Assembly: GCF_001411555.2 (NCBI RefSeq)
Contig: NC_049916.1
Span: 7,963,889 to 8,027,888, forward strand
Source: Juglans regia
Taxonomy: Eukaryota; Streptophyta; Magnoliopsida; Fagales; Juglandaceae
Reading direction: 5' to 3'
DNA: 64,000 nt
The position numbers and the translations under genes were made by a program. Numbering within the stretch: position 1 is the first letter of the stretch; each line of letters starts with the position of its first letter. Below the pieces are notes generated by a model. It was not told the origin of the DNA and did not search any database. It was given only the letters and a program-made list of their open reading frames with translations. This document shows positions 46,387-59,095 of the stretch, in pieces.

Positions 46387-49300
46387 CTTCAGGGGGCTGA
46401 GTTAGCTTCCGGTTTTGGGGAGATGCCATCTCTTTCTTCAGTTGAGTCAATATATCCTCCATTGAATATTCCCTTTGCCAATTAGAAAGCATTGGAAATA
46501 AACTAGGTTCAACCTGGTAATTTGACCATCGATAAGCTTCTCTTCAATCATACGACAGTATAAATTGCCTTAAAAGAGTCATATAACCTACCACTCCAGT
46601 TTCTTGATTGATGCAAGTCATATTTATCCGGGTTTGGAACCTAACTGAAGGTGGGTTATCTGGATAATCCTTCCCACAGAACAGTTTCAACTGGTAAATT
46701 CTCCCTTCATGAACAGTCTGAAAGCAGCATGATCAACAAAACATCAATTACTGCTACTTAAGTTATAAGGGTGAAAGTTAGACATTTGCAATGTTGATCA
46801 GTGAATATCAGGTCATAAATTCAAAGTGAAGGAAATTGAATGTGAAATCCGAACCACTCTTCAGTTCTAGGTGAACCCCCTCACAACCATATTGTAACTA
46901 ACAATACTAGTGTGTTTGGACACGTGTGAAAATTACATTCTAGAACCATCTCAAGATGAATGTAACATGCAAGGATAACATCCAAAATTAAAATAACTGA
47001 CAGGACACCTGGGCTGGATTAGAAATGGAAGTTTCAAACTAAGTGGAGATTTCAAATAGATTTCCAATGTTGATGCTTTTGCACCTTATTGCCTCTTTCT
47101 CCATTCTTTATCCTTAATACAAATCTATTTTCCTGAGATTATACATTTTTAGTACTCAAATTGGGAGAAAGAAAAAAGATCAAAAAAGGCTAATGTCAAG
47201 AAATTCAAGTTAAGTCAAAAGATAAATAGATATTGTATTATAATGGAGCAAATAGCAAGAAGGTTAATTGATCTTCAGATAGAAAGATAAAATTTGCGTG
47301 GGTTTGGTCAAAATTTTTTACCACAATGAATGGTAATTATATATGACCAACACAATAAATTAAGAGCACATGAAAGTTGTGAACCTAACTATCAATATGT
47401 ATCACGGAAGTTAGTAGCCACTGCTTTAGAACAATTGACTTTTACAGTTTATCAGCCATTAATACATAAATGTGTCATTCATGATTGCTACAAATTACAG
47501 ATAGTGACTACATATAACAGTGAGAAGTCAACTAAGTAGAAAGTTCCACAACAGAAAGCTGAAAGCAAGGAAGTTGAGCTCTGATAGAAAAAACCATCCA
47601 AGTGTTGTCAAGCTGCAAAAGAGAGATCTTAACGATTCACAATGACATTCATTTTTTTAACTTTTCACTTCTATAAGAGTTATGAACCTAAGATTCCCAG
47701 CAACCAAACCTTATTACTTGACCATGTGCATAACTATTGTTAAAATACAATCTGAACAACCTATTTGATTGGCAGCATGATTATAAGTATACTCAATATT
47801 AAAGCATATCTGTAAAGATAATTCAGCCATTAAAAGTGCAAGAGTTTTACATTTGTCTAAAGCACTACAAAACCCACCGTTTTACAGTATAAGATTCAAA
47901 ATGTTAATAGTTACTAGTTAAATTCAACTAGATTGTCATCAGTGACTAGAAAAATCATAGTAATTCCAAAAATAACTGAGAAAGGAAGGCGGCCCTCACA
48001 CACCAGTTCATATACTTTTTCTGATGTCATACACCTATTCATATACGAAAACTACATAGAGACAATGGTAAGAAAATAGAAGAGAAGAGAAACAAGAAAC
48101 CAACATTGGGCGGACCAATAATAGTCCCTGTCCATGACTGCATGTATATATCATCAGCATCATCCATTCCGTAGCTAACAGTTCCATCCCCAATTCCTTT
48201 TTCACCTCTCTCAAGCTCTTCCAGTAATCTGAAATTCCTAGGAACTGCAATGACCACAAATTTCAATCGCATAATTAAAAACCCAACCATACTTATATCC
48301 TGAAATGCCAACACTAGATTTTCCAATGAGATAGTAGCTATACTGTTTTATGAATATTGTGAAATTACACATTAATTTCAGTTCTCAAAAGGAAAATTAA
48401 AGAAAAGAACTGTGGCAACCACATACAGGTCCATTTATTTAGATACAATACTACTTTCAAACATTTGGAGACACCCACACCCCACCCTCCCTTCCAGGCA
48501 TAACCCATGCTAGCCCAACATTACAAAAGAAACCATTCCATGGGGCCCTGGGAGGACAAATGATAGATTACAAATGACTTGGAAGCTAAATATGAGATTT
48601 GTGCAGTAAGATAACATCATGGAAATATAGGCACATGGCCACATTCAGAAGAGGTCGGCAATTTGAGCAGTTCAAAGAAAGTATAGACAATGTGTATGAT
48701 GGAGTTTCTGCAGAAATGTTAAGTGGACAGTTTGAGCAGTCGGGAGAAAGTGTAGGCAACGTGGATGATGGAAGTTTTGTGAGTTAGTGCATGCAGGAGG
48801 TGGCAAGTGACAGGGTGGTGCAGAAGTAATCCAACAAAGAGGTTGTAAAATGTTTCCTTTGTTTTGGTTTTCTCCCAAACGAAGTGGGGTTGCCAATGTA
48901 CTTTCTACTATATTTTGTGTGTTAAAATCTACACCATTTCTCAAGAAATACCAGAATCTTTTAGCTCCCAAAGTTGGCAAAAACTGAAGAGAATTTATCT
49001 ATTCACAAGCATTCTTACTTCAAAGAGAATAGAGAGGAATAGATTCCCTTGATACTAGTGTCTCCATTATCAGCCATGGTGATCTTGCCACATATTGATC
49101 GCTATCATCACATTAGCACGTTAAGTTAGTTACAAGAGGCCATGTATTCCCATTTTTAGCTATTAAGGGTGGGATGAGATCCATAGATTCAAATCTTAGA
49201 AGGCCTAAACTAAGCCACCAAATGCCATCTCCTTACTCATTCAACCTTGTTTCTCCGCAGAGTAGGAAAAATTCTGATCATCAACCCATAGTTCTGCTAT

Positions 49301-50918
49301 GAATGTAAGATTAAATGCAGGAACTAACCCATAGTGAATTGTTTGGAGCCGAGTTAACCAGAGAGTGCCACAATAACACAGTTAACAAAATGTGTGATCT
49401 GGACTCATGCTCAAAGATATAGACAAGTCTATGGTCCATTATATATTTGCATAGCAAGTCGACTTGAACAATCACTTTTGTTAACCATTTTCCACTCTGG
49501 GAATTTTTCTTATCCTCAGGACACATTAGAAATAGAATTTATTGAAAGTAAATAAAAGAAAACGCATACTGATCACAATGTTAAAGTCCAGGCTGTCTAG
49601 CAAGGACATGCCCAATTTGTATCAATAACTTAGGCAGATGAAGACATAAAAGAATATTGATAATGCTAAATGCAATATCAAATTTTGAAGAAGAAGGAAG
49701 AGAGAGGAGAAGGGGGAGTAGTACATACATCCCCAGTGGGACTAAAATTTTTTCAGCTTTTCATTTTTTTCACAAAGTATCTATAATTTAATCCATTAAA
49801 CCTAACTGTGTTAATTCCAACCCAAACTAATCGATTGGAATTCACCTATCTAAATTTGTATAATAAACATATTAGTTTAATTTAGTGCAATAAAAATATT
49901 TGTATCAACCTCAAAATCCATTATCATTACCATTCAGAAGCAAAAAAAATAAAATAAAATATTAAAGCACGGGAGATCTAATGTATAAAGATTTTAACTA
50001 GCATAGAAAACACATCAAATGGCCATCACCATAAAGGTGTATACAAGTAAAACCAACCCGTAATAGACAAGTTTATCCTAAAAACAAAGTGGATGAGGCA
50101 TTCATGATGAAAAATCATTGCCAGCATATCTGTATTCAATTCCACATTATCGCTCAGTACTTCACATAAGCATTCTGTTCTTTCAGTACATGTTAGGCTC
50201 CATCGTGCAGAACTCAGAAAAAGAACTAAACATTGTTTTCCGTAGATGTGATCATCAAAAAATTTGATACGATTTTCATTACCGATCACAGCTTCCATAC
50301 TTTTCTTATTTGCTGTCTGTACGTTTATTCCTTTCACTTGATCAGTGCTTCTCCCACTTTTATAGGTGGACACAGTCGAACCAATCACCACATATTGAGA
50401 AGGTCCGTAATAGTATATAATACAAGAAACACAATCAAAACTTCAGCACTAACAATTCCTCATCAATTTCTTTTAACTACCCCCCATATCTCTTAAGAAA
50501 ACAAAGAGTTTCAATACACGGTACTCATATATCATACAAGGCCTACGGGGGGTTGTAATTACGACACCAAAGTGGGTTCTTATTCCAGTTTACCTACCGA
50601 AAGGGTTAAGACGCTATACTATACTGCGCCAGAACTCAACAAACCATCAAATCTTCAAACCCAAATTACCGGGGGGGAGAGGGAAAATGAAACCCCATAT
50701 TTCCGAAAAAGACCGATAGAAACCAAACCAAAACCCCTCATGTAACAGCCACGGCAACAAAGAAGAGAATGCCAATAAAAATCCAACCAAAAAAACTAGC
50801 ACAAAAAGATATAAAAAAATCGCAAGGATGCCCAATTCAGATGGAACAAACCATTAAAGACAAAACTAATGAACAAGAATCAAAGCTCACCGACAACCCT
50901 GGATCCCTCAGAGCCCAT
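46387..50918 (-). CDS. Ubiquitin-conjugating enzyme variant, UEV1/MMS2 type (3' end not resolved)
   Basis: Four exons on the minus strand with GT-AG borders and matching phases: 50891-50918, 48105-48244, 46592-46717 and 46387-46513, giving 140 codons plus one base. The start is [20 protein letters not shown]. Landmarks are [53 protein letters not shown] and [20 protein letters not shown], then RKLTQPPE. The UBC fold is complete but has no HPN-Cys active site, as in UEVs, which pair with UBC13 to build Lys63-linked chains in DNA-damage tolerance and signalling (family knowledge). Intron 1 is 2.6 kb. A short last exon is expected after PPEG. None is clear: reading through the donor adds about 20 residues to TAA at 46325, and a solo LTR begins 143 bp past exon 4. 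Confidence 0.9.
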
Positions 50919-51010
50919 TTGGCCAAGCTAGGGTTTATGAATCGTGGAGTGAGAGAAACAGAGAGGTTCTAGAGAGAGAGAAAAAGGAGGAGATTGAAGA
51001 CTAATTATGA
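50919..51010 (-). promoter_or_regulatory. Pyrimidine-rich leader of the UEV gene
   Basis: On the sense strand this is CT-rich (TTTTTCTCTCTCTCTAGAAC) and ends AAACCCTAGCTTGGCCAA just before the start codon, typical of a plant 5' UTR. No TATA box could be assigned with confidence. Confidence 0.4.
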
Positions 51011-51154
51011 TGAAGATGGGAAGTGCAAGGCGCAGTGTTTGCCCAACTACTGTTCTCACGAACTGCAAAAGATTAACACCCAAATTGGGACAAAAAAAAT
51101 TATAATAAAAAACAAAATTATATTTACCGTAATGCAGCATACATGCTAACACTG

Positions 51155-51731
51155 GAGGGGCAATAAAAACGTGTAGACCGGACCGAACTGATAGATTTGA
51201 TTCGGCATTAAATTTATGTCGGCAGTGATTTTATTTTTTTAAAAATTGATCTAATTCTAATTTTTATTTATTTAATATCGAATCAAATAGGACCGGACCG
51301 ATTTATATATATATATTTTAATTTTTTATATTATATATAAATTATATATAAAATAATTTTGTATTATATGATAAATTATTAATTAATATAATATAATATT
51401 AAATTTTAAAATCTTATATCACTATAGTATATTATATTAATAATTATACTAATGCTATATCAGTATATATTATAATATACTAATATATCAATATTTTATA
51501 CATTATAATATATCTATATAGTCTATAATACAATTATAATATATATTACAATATACTACAATATATTATCACTATATTATTATATACTATAATATACTAT
51601 ATTATATATACTATATATATCGAAAAAATTAGATCGGACCGAACCGGTAAAATCAGAAGTACTAGTTTAGGGGTGTAACCGGTGCGGTATCGGTTCTCCA
51701 AAACCAGACCGAATCGGACTAGTCACACCCC
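51155..51731. mobile_element. ACCGG-rich MITE-like element, copy 3
   Basis: Ends near GAGGGG and CACCCCTC, with ACCGG-type motifs at both ends and an AT core. Its right 130 bases match copy 1 (281-986) in the same orientation, with the common order ACCGGTAAAA, AGTACTAGTTTAGG, GGTGTAACCGGTGCG. Its core matches copy 2 reverse complemented. It lies 237 bp upstream of the UEV start codon. Confidence 0.65.
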
Positions 51732-52341
51732 TCGCTAATAGAAAAATAAAATAAAAAATTTCTTTGTATGCACATTTCATTTAAATGCCTAGACATTATG
51801 TTACAATGTTTATTTTTAAATAATACCATTTGGCTATTTGGAATTTACGATTTAGATAGCCTCTTGACGTTGCATCACATGGTTGCTACGTGGTTTATTA
51901 AAAAAATTAAAAATACAAACATTTAAAGGGTAGAGGAAATTTAAAGTTATATTTTTCTTCCTTTTATATTTTTGGATGCCTTTTGGGTTTAAATATAATT
52001 TTTTGTTTTATTTTGGCCATCTAAACAATAAGTTTTAGATGACCCAGTAGCAGAACTCTTTATTTTTATTTTAACGAGAAAAATCAAATAAAGTTAATAT
52101 TTTAATTGTAATGTTATATACAATTTTCGCGTATACAAATCATGTAAATTTTCTTTGAAAAAATTGGCGTCTACTATTAAAAATTTATTTTTTTTATGTA
52201 GATTTAAGATTTGCCGATTTTTTTTAAGTGTACAAGATTTATAAATCTTAGAACTGTATAAATATGTTTTTTTTAATCTTTTGTAATTGTAAGATATACT
52301 ATGTCAATGGTATCAGATTAAGGTTAAAAATTAAAAAGCAC

Positions 52342-52382
<41 letters not shown>

Positions 52383-52429
52383 AAACTAGTGCCCTTCATT
52401 GTATCAAATTGTTCTTTGGCATTCAGCCA
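51732..52429. other. Intergenic, AT-rich
   Basis: No gene. 52110-52290 may be a diverged relative of the short MITE at 3434-3605. A TA run closes it at 52345-52380. Confidence 0.4.
52345..52380. repeat. (AT)n microsatellite
   Basis: About 18 uninterrupted AT units, next to the 3' end of LINE-C and possibly derived from its tail. Confidence 0.95.
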
Positions 52430-55400
52430 TTACAAGAGATAATATACATGGATTTATATGATCAATGTCTATAATTAGTACACAAAGAAATAGCTTGCTG
52501 AGCCAATTGGTGTGCCACCTTATTTGCATTCCTTTTGGCATGTTTTATTTCTCATCTTATATCAGCCAAGATAGTTTTGACATCATCCACTAGGCAGCTA
52601 AGCATCTCATGTTGTTGTTTGTGTTGTCTCATAGCATTCACAACCTGACTTGAATCCTTCAAATAAAAAATTTTGCAAACTCATTTTTTTACACAAAATT
52701 ATAGCTGAAACTAGTCATCTAGCTTCTGAAAGAGCAGGTTGTGAACAAAAGGATAAAGGCTGCATTAAACTAGCCAGTACATCCCCATCACTGTCTCTTA
52801 TCACCACTCTAACTCCTATCTTATTACCTGCCTCTCTAATAGCTACATCCCAATTCATTTTGAGCTAATTTGGTGGTGGAGCTTCCCAAGTTGTATTCAC
52901 CTGTTGATTTGATATTAGTCTTGAACTACATTTCTGTCTTTGTGCTTGTTGGAACTCTTCATGTGCTTGTGTAGCTCGATTGAACAGAATTGAGGGAGGC
53001 AAAAAATTACCTTCAAATATCATTTTGTTTCTTCTAACCCACATTGATCTTGCTATCTCTGCAAATAGACTAATATATGTTTGGCCTATTCTTTGAACCA
53101 CTTGCATAAATATACACCACCCAAAGTCCTCCTCTGTAGTTGAAGCTCTTTGAAGTTTCCTGCTTCCTAGCAACCATACATCTTGTGCAGATGGACATGT
53201 CTAGAGGAGGTGACCCGAGGTTTCATTTGATATCTGGAAAATTGGACATAAAGGTTCTGTGGTGATTTTCCTTATGTATAAATTATGTTTGGTAGTTAGA
53301 GCATCATTGCATGCATGCCATATGAAAACTTTATCAACATTTGTAGTCTGCATGTTCCAAATCTGTTTTCACAACTCTCTATGATCTACATTTTTTTAGG
53401 ATTCTCCTTTATTGATTTCTTGATTCTGTTTATAAAGATGGTAGGCACTCTTAACCGAGAAGCATCCATTGAAGTGTCTTTCCAAACTTGTTTATCTTCA
53501 GAAGCTGTCTGTGTAACAGGTTTCTTTAAAATTTCCATAATCTCTTCTTCACAGAAAATCTCTTTTAAAAGTTGTATATTCCACCACCTTGTTTGATGAT
53601 CAATTAAATCTGTTACAACTGTAGATCCTGACAGTAATTTCACAGGTGGTTGAATGGTACATGATCTTGCCCTTGGAATCCATTTGTCTTGCCATACTTT
53701 TATTTTTTTTTCCATCACCAACTCGCCATATGATGCCTTAACAATATTCATTGTTGAACATATACTTCTCATTGTAAAGGAATGCCTTGATCTTGGTTTA
53801 GCTTGTAGAATAGAAGTATGAGGAAAGTAAGTTACCTTGAATATTTTGACTGCAAGTGATGTTGGATTAGTGAGTATCCTCCAAACTTGTGTAGCCAAAA
53901 AGGCTAAATTGAAACTCATTAAACCTCTAAATCCAAGCCCACCAAAAACTTTTCCCAGTTTTCCCAGTGGAGTTTGGCAGTTTTATCTTGAAATTCCCAC
54001 TAGAAGTTTGACATCATTGTATTGAGCTTATTGCACAAGAGCTTTGGTAATAAAAACACACTCATACTATATGTAAGTATGGTTTGGATAACACCTTAAT
54101 CAATATTTCCTTTCCAGCCTGTGAAAGGAATTTAGTCTTCAAAGTTTATATTCTTTTGCTCACTTTTTCAACTATTGCTTGGAAAGCTCTGAATTTAGAC
54201 CTGCCTATAAGAGATGGCAATCCCAAGTATTTCTCTATATTGGAAGAAGCTCTTGACCCAACTACATGCATGATATAATTCCTTGTTGGTTGCTTGGTAT
54301 TCTTGCTAAAAAATAAAGAAGCCTTCTCCCTGTTAAGCTTCTATCCAGAGGCCTTCTCATAACAGCTGAGAATCTAGTTTAAACAAGCCTAATCTTGTAT
54401 ACTTGCCTGACAAAACAACAGGCTGTCATCGGTAAAGAACAAATGATCGATGCTAATATTTTCCATTGCTAGTGGAATTCCTGAGATTAGTCCTTTCTGT
54501 TCTGCTTCCTGAAGTTGTGCAGTTAACACTTCAGCACAGATAATGAATAAAAAATGTGATAGGGGACATCCTTGTTTTAATTCCCTTGTAGGTTTGAAAA
54601 CTTATTGAGGAACCCCATTGAGTAAAACTGAGAAAGAAGAGGATGTTATACATCTTTGAATAAGCTCAGTCCACTTTGCATCAAACTCCATCTTAAGCAT
54701 GGCTTCTTTGAGAAATTTCCATTCTATTTTATCATAAGTCTTACTCATATCCAATTTCAGTGCCATATAACTCTTTTGTCCATGTAGCTTTGTTCTCATT
54801 GTGTGAAGTGTTTCATATGCAGCCAGTATATTATTAGAAATTAAGCGCCCAGGAACAAAGGCACACTAGTTTTGTGAGATGATTGAAGGAAGAATCTGCT
54901 TCAAGCGATTGGCCAACAATTTAGTGAAGATTTTATAGAGAACATTACATAGACTTATTAATCTATACTCAGTAATGTTCATTGGATTGTTGTGCTTTGA
55001 TATCATCACTAGGTATGTAAAATTTATAGCTGCCATATGTTGCTCTGATTTTAGTAAAGAAAGAATAGCTTCACATACCTCATCTTCCACCACAGACCAA
55101 TATTTTTGATAAAAACAGGCCCTATACTCATTTGGACCAGGTGCTTTGTATGGACCCATTTGGAAGACTGCATCCTCAATCTCCTCTTTTCTAAAAGGTA
55201 GTAGAAGCACTTCATTCATATGCTGAGTGATCTTTTTGGCAGTTGCATTGAGAGAAGCCTTAATGTTACAAGGCTCAGAGGTTGTAAACAAACCTCTATA
55301 GTATTGTTTAAAGGCTTTCCCAATTTGCCTAGGATCTGAAATACTCACTCCATTCTCATAAGTTATTCTCGAAATGGTATTCCTCTTCTTTTTTCGGCTT

Positions 55401-55545
55401 GCACATAGGTGATAGTATTTTGTATTTTTATCCCCTTGTTGAAGCCATGTCACCTTAGCTCTTTATTTCCATTTCAAATGCTCTCTTTCTAGCAGACCAT
55501 CAATGTCATGTTGTAGTTTTTTGACTTGCAGAAGAACTCCATTCG
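52430..55545 (-). mobile_element. LINE-C: 5'-truncated LINE with RNase H
   Basis: Minus-strand element that begins within the linker before the reverse transcriptase near 55545 and runs through RT, zf-RVT-like and RNase H domains. The endonuclease and ORF1 are missing, the usual result of incomplete reverse transcription. It abuts LINE-D on its 5' side, in opposite orientation. Confidence 0.8.
52462..55540 (-). pseudogene. LINE-C ORF2 (RT and RNase H)
   Basis: Starts VTWLQQGDKNTKYYHLCASR (55450 downward). Reverse transcriptase motifs follow: GPYKAPGPNEYRACFYQKYW, EYRLISLCNVLYKIFTKLLA, MALKLDMSKTYDKIEWKFL, and a catalytic box that reads FFTDDSLLFCQA near 54430, with both Asp residues kept. 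Later parts are KYLGLPSLIGRSKFRAF, KVWQDKWIPRARSC and an RNase H domain (WDVAIREAGNKIGV... VIRDSDGDVLASL, then KHAKRNANKVAHQLAQQ in shifted frames) ending at TGA 52462-52464. Stops and frameshifts are scattered, but the RT core is the best kept in the window. Confidence 0.88.
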
Positions 55546-56103
55546 ACATTTACAAGAATCTACTTTGCAAACTCATTGAGATAATGATGTTTTGCAAAAG
55601 GCTAGTGGTGGGGACATCTTCAAATTTTGGCCATTCACGATTGCTGGAGCAGTTGCTACTAGAAATGCAAAAAGCTGAAGCAATTGAGACGGTTAATGCA
55701 CAACATTTTCAAATTTAAGATATGGGCCCACAATAGCTATCTATTGAGCCTTTGGGCTTTGGATCTGTATTGCGGCCCAACCTTTTGGGCACTGATAGGC
55801 CGTTGGTGCTCTTAGATCTTGGCCCAGGTTCGAAGCTAGTAACTCATCCTTCTGTTCCAAATCAATAGTTCTCTACAAGGTCTTCCCTTAGTGATCATCC
55901 TTTTGAGTGGCGATGTCCATGCAATGCGAAGGGGGTTTTGATTTTACCAAATGGGGTGAGGGGTTGACCTTGTCTGAAGCCGTGTCTGACCATTCTAGTG
56001 GTGCTAACCCATCTCGAAAGCGTAGGAAGAAGGATGTTCATGGAGAAGGTGCTCCCACGTTGCAAATATCGATGGCGGCTACTTGCTAGCCCTGCCGGTC
56101 ACC

Positions 56104-59090
56104 ATGAAGTTCATTAGTTGGAAAACCTGTGCGCTTGGGAACCCACGACTTGTTTGATTGCTATTTCGAAGAGAAGTTCTCGACTTCATGTTCTTGCAGG
56201 AAACGAAATTAGTTACGCATCAATTGGAAAACTTGTAGTTTTTCCCAATTTCATATTGATACTTGGATTGTTGATTCTACTCTTAATCTTAAATGGCAAC
56301 TTATTGGTGTGTATGGAATAGTTATGTTTTGGTGATTTGAATGAAATACTTGTCAATGCTAAAAAATTAAGGGTCGTCCTCATCTTGTTAATCAGATTTC
56401 AGATTTTCGTGAATTTATTGATAATTTTCATTTTAAGGATTTGGGCTTTTTGGGTTTCCCATATACTTGGTGTAATCAGCATGACGGTGGGGATATAATT
56501 TATGAGCTGTTGGATCGTTTTCTAGCTACTACAAAATGGATGTAGTTGTTTTCCTATGCTACTGTGCAACATCTTCCATTTTTTACTCAGACCAGTTACC
56601 AATTGGTTTGGCTTTAAATGGTTGGATGTCTAATGTTACTATTGGTCCAAAGCCATTGGGTTTGAAGCTATGCGGACTAGATCTCCTCATTGTGAGGATG
56701 TTATTAAAAAAAAGCTTGGATTTTACTAAGGGCAATAATGTTGTATCTTCTATCATTTCCTCCATAGTGTGCCTAGGAACCTCCTATTGTGGAATAAAAA
56801 TTCTTTTGGGAATCTTCAGGCTTAGCTTCGTGAAATACAAGGAAGACTAAAGGCTTGTTTGGGAACACAAACCGTTTTATCTCATTTCATCTCAAAATTT
56901 CTCATAATTTCCTTCCTAAATATCACTCAAATACAAATACATTTCAATTTCAAGTCTTCAACATTTTTATCTAATAATTATTTAATCATTACAACTTTCC
57001 TAAACTTCCAAACAAAACACAAAACAGACAACTTTTTCAAATTTCAAAATAAAAATAATATTAAAAAATTATATTCTAATAATATTTTAACTTTATAATA
57101 TTTTTATTGAACTTTTTTTCTCTCTCATTTTCCAAAACCCAATAAAACATCTTAATTCAAATAATTTCACTACCGCTTATAAATTTCTCATTTCATCTCA
57201 TCCCCTAAACATGCCCTAGGAGATATATATATATATATATATATATATGAATTGCCAACTTTATCTTTTGAGGTAAATGCATAACAAATACAGGTACTTA
57301 AAGAGGAGATTAATGAGTTGTTGGAAAGGGAACAAATATTGTGGAAACAATGGTTCATTGACTGAATACAAAGTACTTTCATTCTAAGACTTCACAATGA
57401 TGTCGGAGAAATAGGATCACTAGCATACTTAATGTTGACGAAAGATGGTCTGAGGGCGAGGAGATGCAAGCTAAAATCTTGAAGCATTTTAATGAGGTCT
57501 TTGTTTCGTTAATCAAGGTTTTGGGGAGCATGTGGTACCTCTTATATGGCAACGGGTGAAGGCAGAAATGAATTCTTCTTTAGATGTAGGTTTTTATCCA
57601 GATGAAGTCCTAGTTTGTCTTAGCTCAGATGTAACCTCATAAATCTCCAGGACCTGATGGTATGTCTCTTTTTTTCTTTAAAAAATATTGGCGTCTGGTG
57701 GGTGAAGGTGTTACAATAGTTGTTCTTAAAATTCTAAGTATGGGTCATTTACCTACTAAACTCAATCATACTTTTATTGCTTTTATTTCTAAATTGAATA
57801 ATCTTACAAAGGTTGGAGATTATAGGCCTACTATTCTATGCAATGTGATTTACAAATTAGTTTCTAAAGTGCTGGCAAATAGACTAAAGAAAATCTTGCC
57901 TCTTATCATTTCGGAGAACCAAAGTACTTTTGTACTGGGAAGGCAAATTACAAATAATGTCTTTGTTGCTTCTGAGATGTATATTAAACTTGATATGAGC
58001 AAAGTATATGATAGAGTGAAATGGTGTTTCCTTCAAAGTGTTATGAGGCAAATGGATTTTATTGACAAGTGGATATCTTTAATGCAAATGTATATTTCCA
58101 CTATCTCCTATTCCATTTTAGTGAATGATCTTCCTAACAGACCTATTATTCCTTCTGGTGGTTTAAGACAAGGGAATCCTTTCCCCTTATATTTTTCTGC
58201 TTTGTGTGAAAGGTTTAGTGTCTTTGTTGAAGAAGACAAATAGATGGTTGCTTGAAAGGGATTCGACCGTTTAGAGGTTGCCCACACATAGGTAATCTAT
58301 TTTTTTGTTGATGATTGTATTTTATTTTGTCAAGCTACCCTTGAAGATAACATTTAGATTCAATCTTTATTGGGGTAATATAAGGTGGCATCTGGACAAC
58401 AAGTTAATATGGCCAAAACTTCAATTTGCTTTAGTTAAAATACTTTTGTAGCGGTGAAAAAGAGTATCCTGGGCTTGTGGAATGTGGAGAGAGCTGTTGC
58501 ACATGATAAGTATCTAGGTTTACCGTCTTTTATTTGTCGCTTTAATAGACATATTTTCAATGGTATCAAGGATCGAGTTTGGAGAAATTAAAAGGCTGGA
58601 AAGAGAAAATTTTGGCACAAGCCGGGAAGGATATTTTGATCAAAGCTGTAGCACAATCCATTCCAGTATATTCTATTAGTTGCTTAACTACCATCAGCTT
58701 TGTGTAAAGATCTGGAAAAGTTAATGGCACAATTTTGGTGAGGTTAGAAATCACATGAAAGGTGAACATTGAATGAGCTGGGACAAAATGTACAAATCAA
58801 AGTTTGATGAGGGGGTGGGATTTCATCATTTGGAGGCTTTCAACCTAGCCTTGTTAGCAAAATAGGGCTGGAGATTGCTTCAAAATACTAAATCTTTGTT
58901 TTACAAGGTCTTCAAATTAAAGTATTTTCCTCATCCTTCTTTTCTTTATTCATCAGTGGGTAATCATCCTTCTTATGCTTGGAGAGGGATTAGTTAGGCT
59001 AAGTGGATTATGAGACAAGGTTGTAGGCGGCGAGTTGGGATTGGTAAAAATATTAGAATATTCAAGGATTGTTGGTATTAGGGATAAAGT
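56104..59090 (+). pseudogene. LINE-D ORF2 (endonuclease, RT, partial post-RT)
   Basis: Starts MKFISWKTCALGNPRLV, a mutated SWNCRGLGNPRTV-type endonuclease start, with FLQETKL (catalytic Glu) and then LGFLGFPYTWCNQHDGGDII plus LLDRFLATTKWM, the end of the domain. After the MITE: LKEEINELLEREQILWKQW, then RT from SPGPDGMSLFFFKKYW with VGDYRPTILCNVIYKLVSKV, KLDMSKVYDRVKWCFLQSV and GGLRQGNPFPLYF. The catalytic box reads FVDDCILFCQA near 58300 after a stop, followed by KYLGLPSFICRFNRHIF and LLQNTKSLFYKVFKLKYFP. Numerous stops. Confidence 0.88.
56851..57217. mobile_element. TGTTTGGA-type MITE inside LINE-D
   Basis: Begins AGGCTTGTTTGGGA and ends TCCCCTAAACATGCCCT (reverse complement AGGGCATGTTTAGGGGA). 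It contains ATCTCATTTCATCTCA near both ends and the AATAATATTAAAAAATTATA core. LINE-D coding sequence resumes after it. 367 bp, the longest copy of the family here. Confidence 0.75.
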
Positions 59091-59095
59091 CAACT

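Larger units (their letters stand above)
55546..59095 (+). mobile_element. LINE-D: plus-strand LINE interrupted by a MITE
   Basis: Plus-strand element with a possible ORF1-to-ORF2 linker (55560-56100), endonuclease (56104-56850), a MITE insertion (56851-57217), a TA run (57225-57248), the pre-RT linker, RT and a partial post-RT region that ends without a tail near 59095. It is 3'-truncated or cut by the following repeat. Confidence 0.75.
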
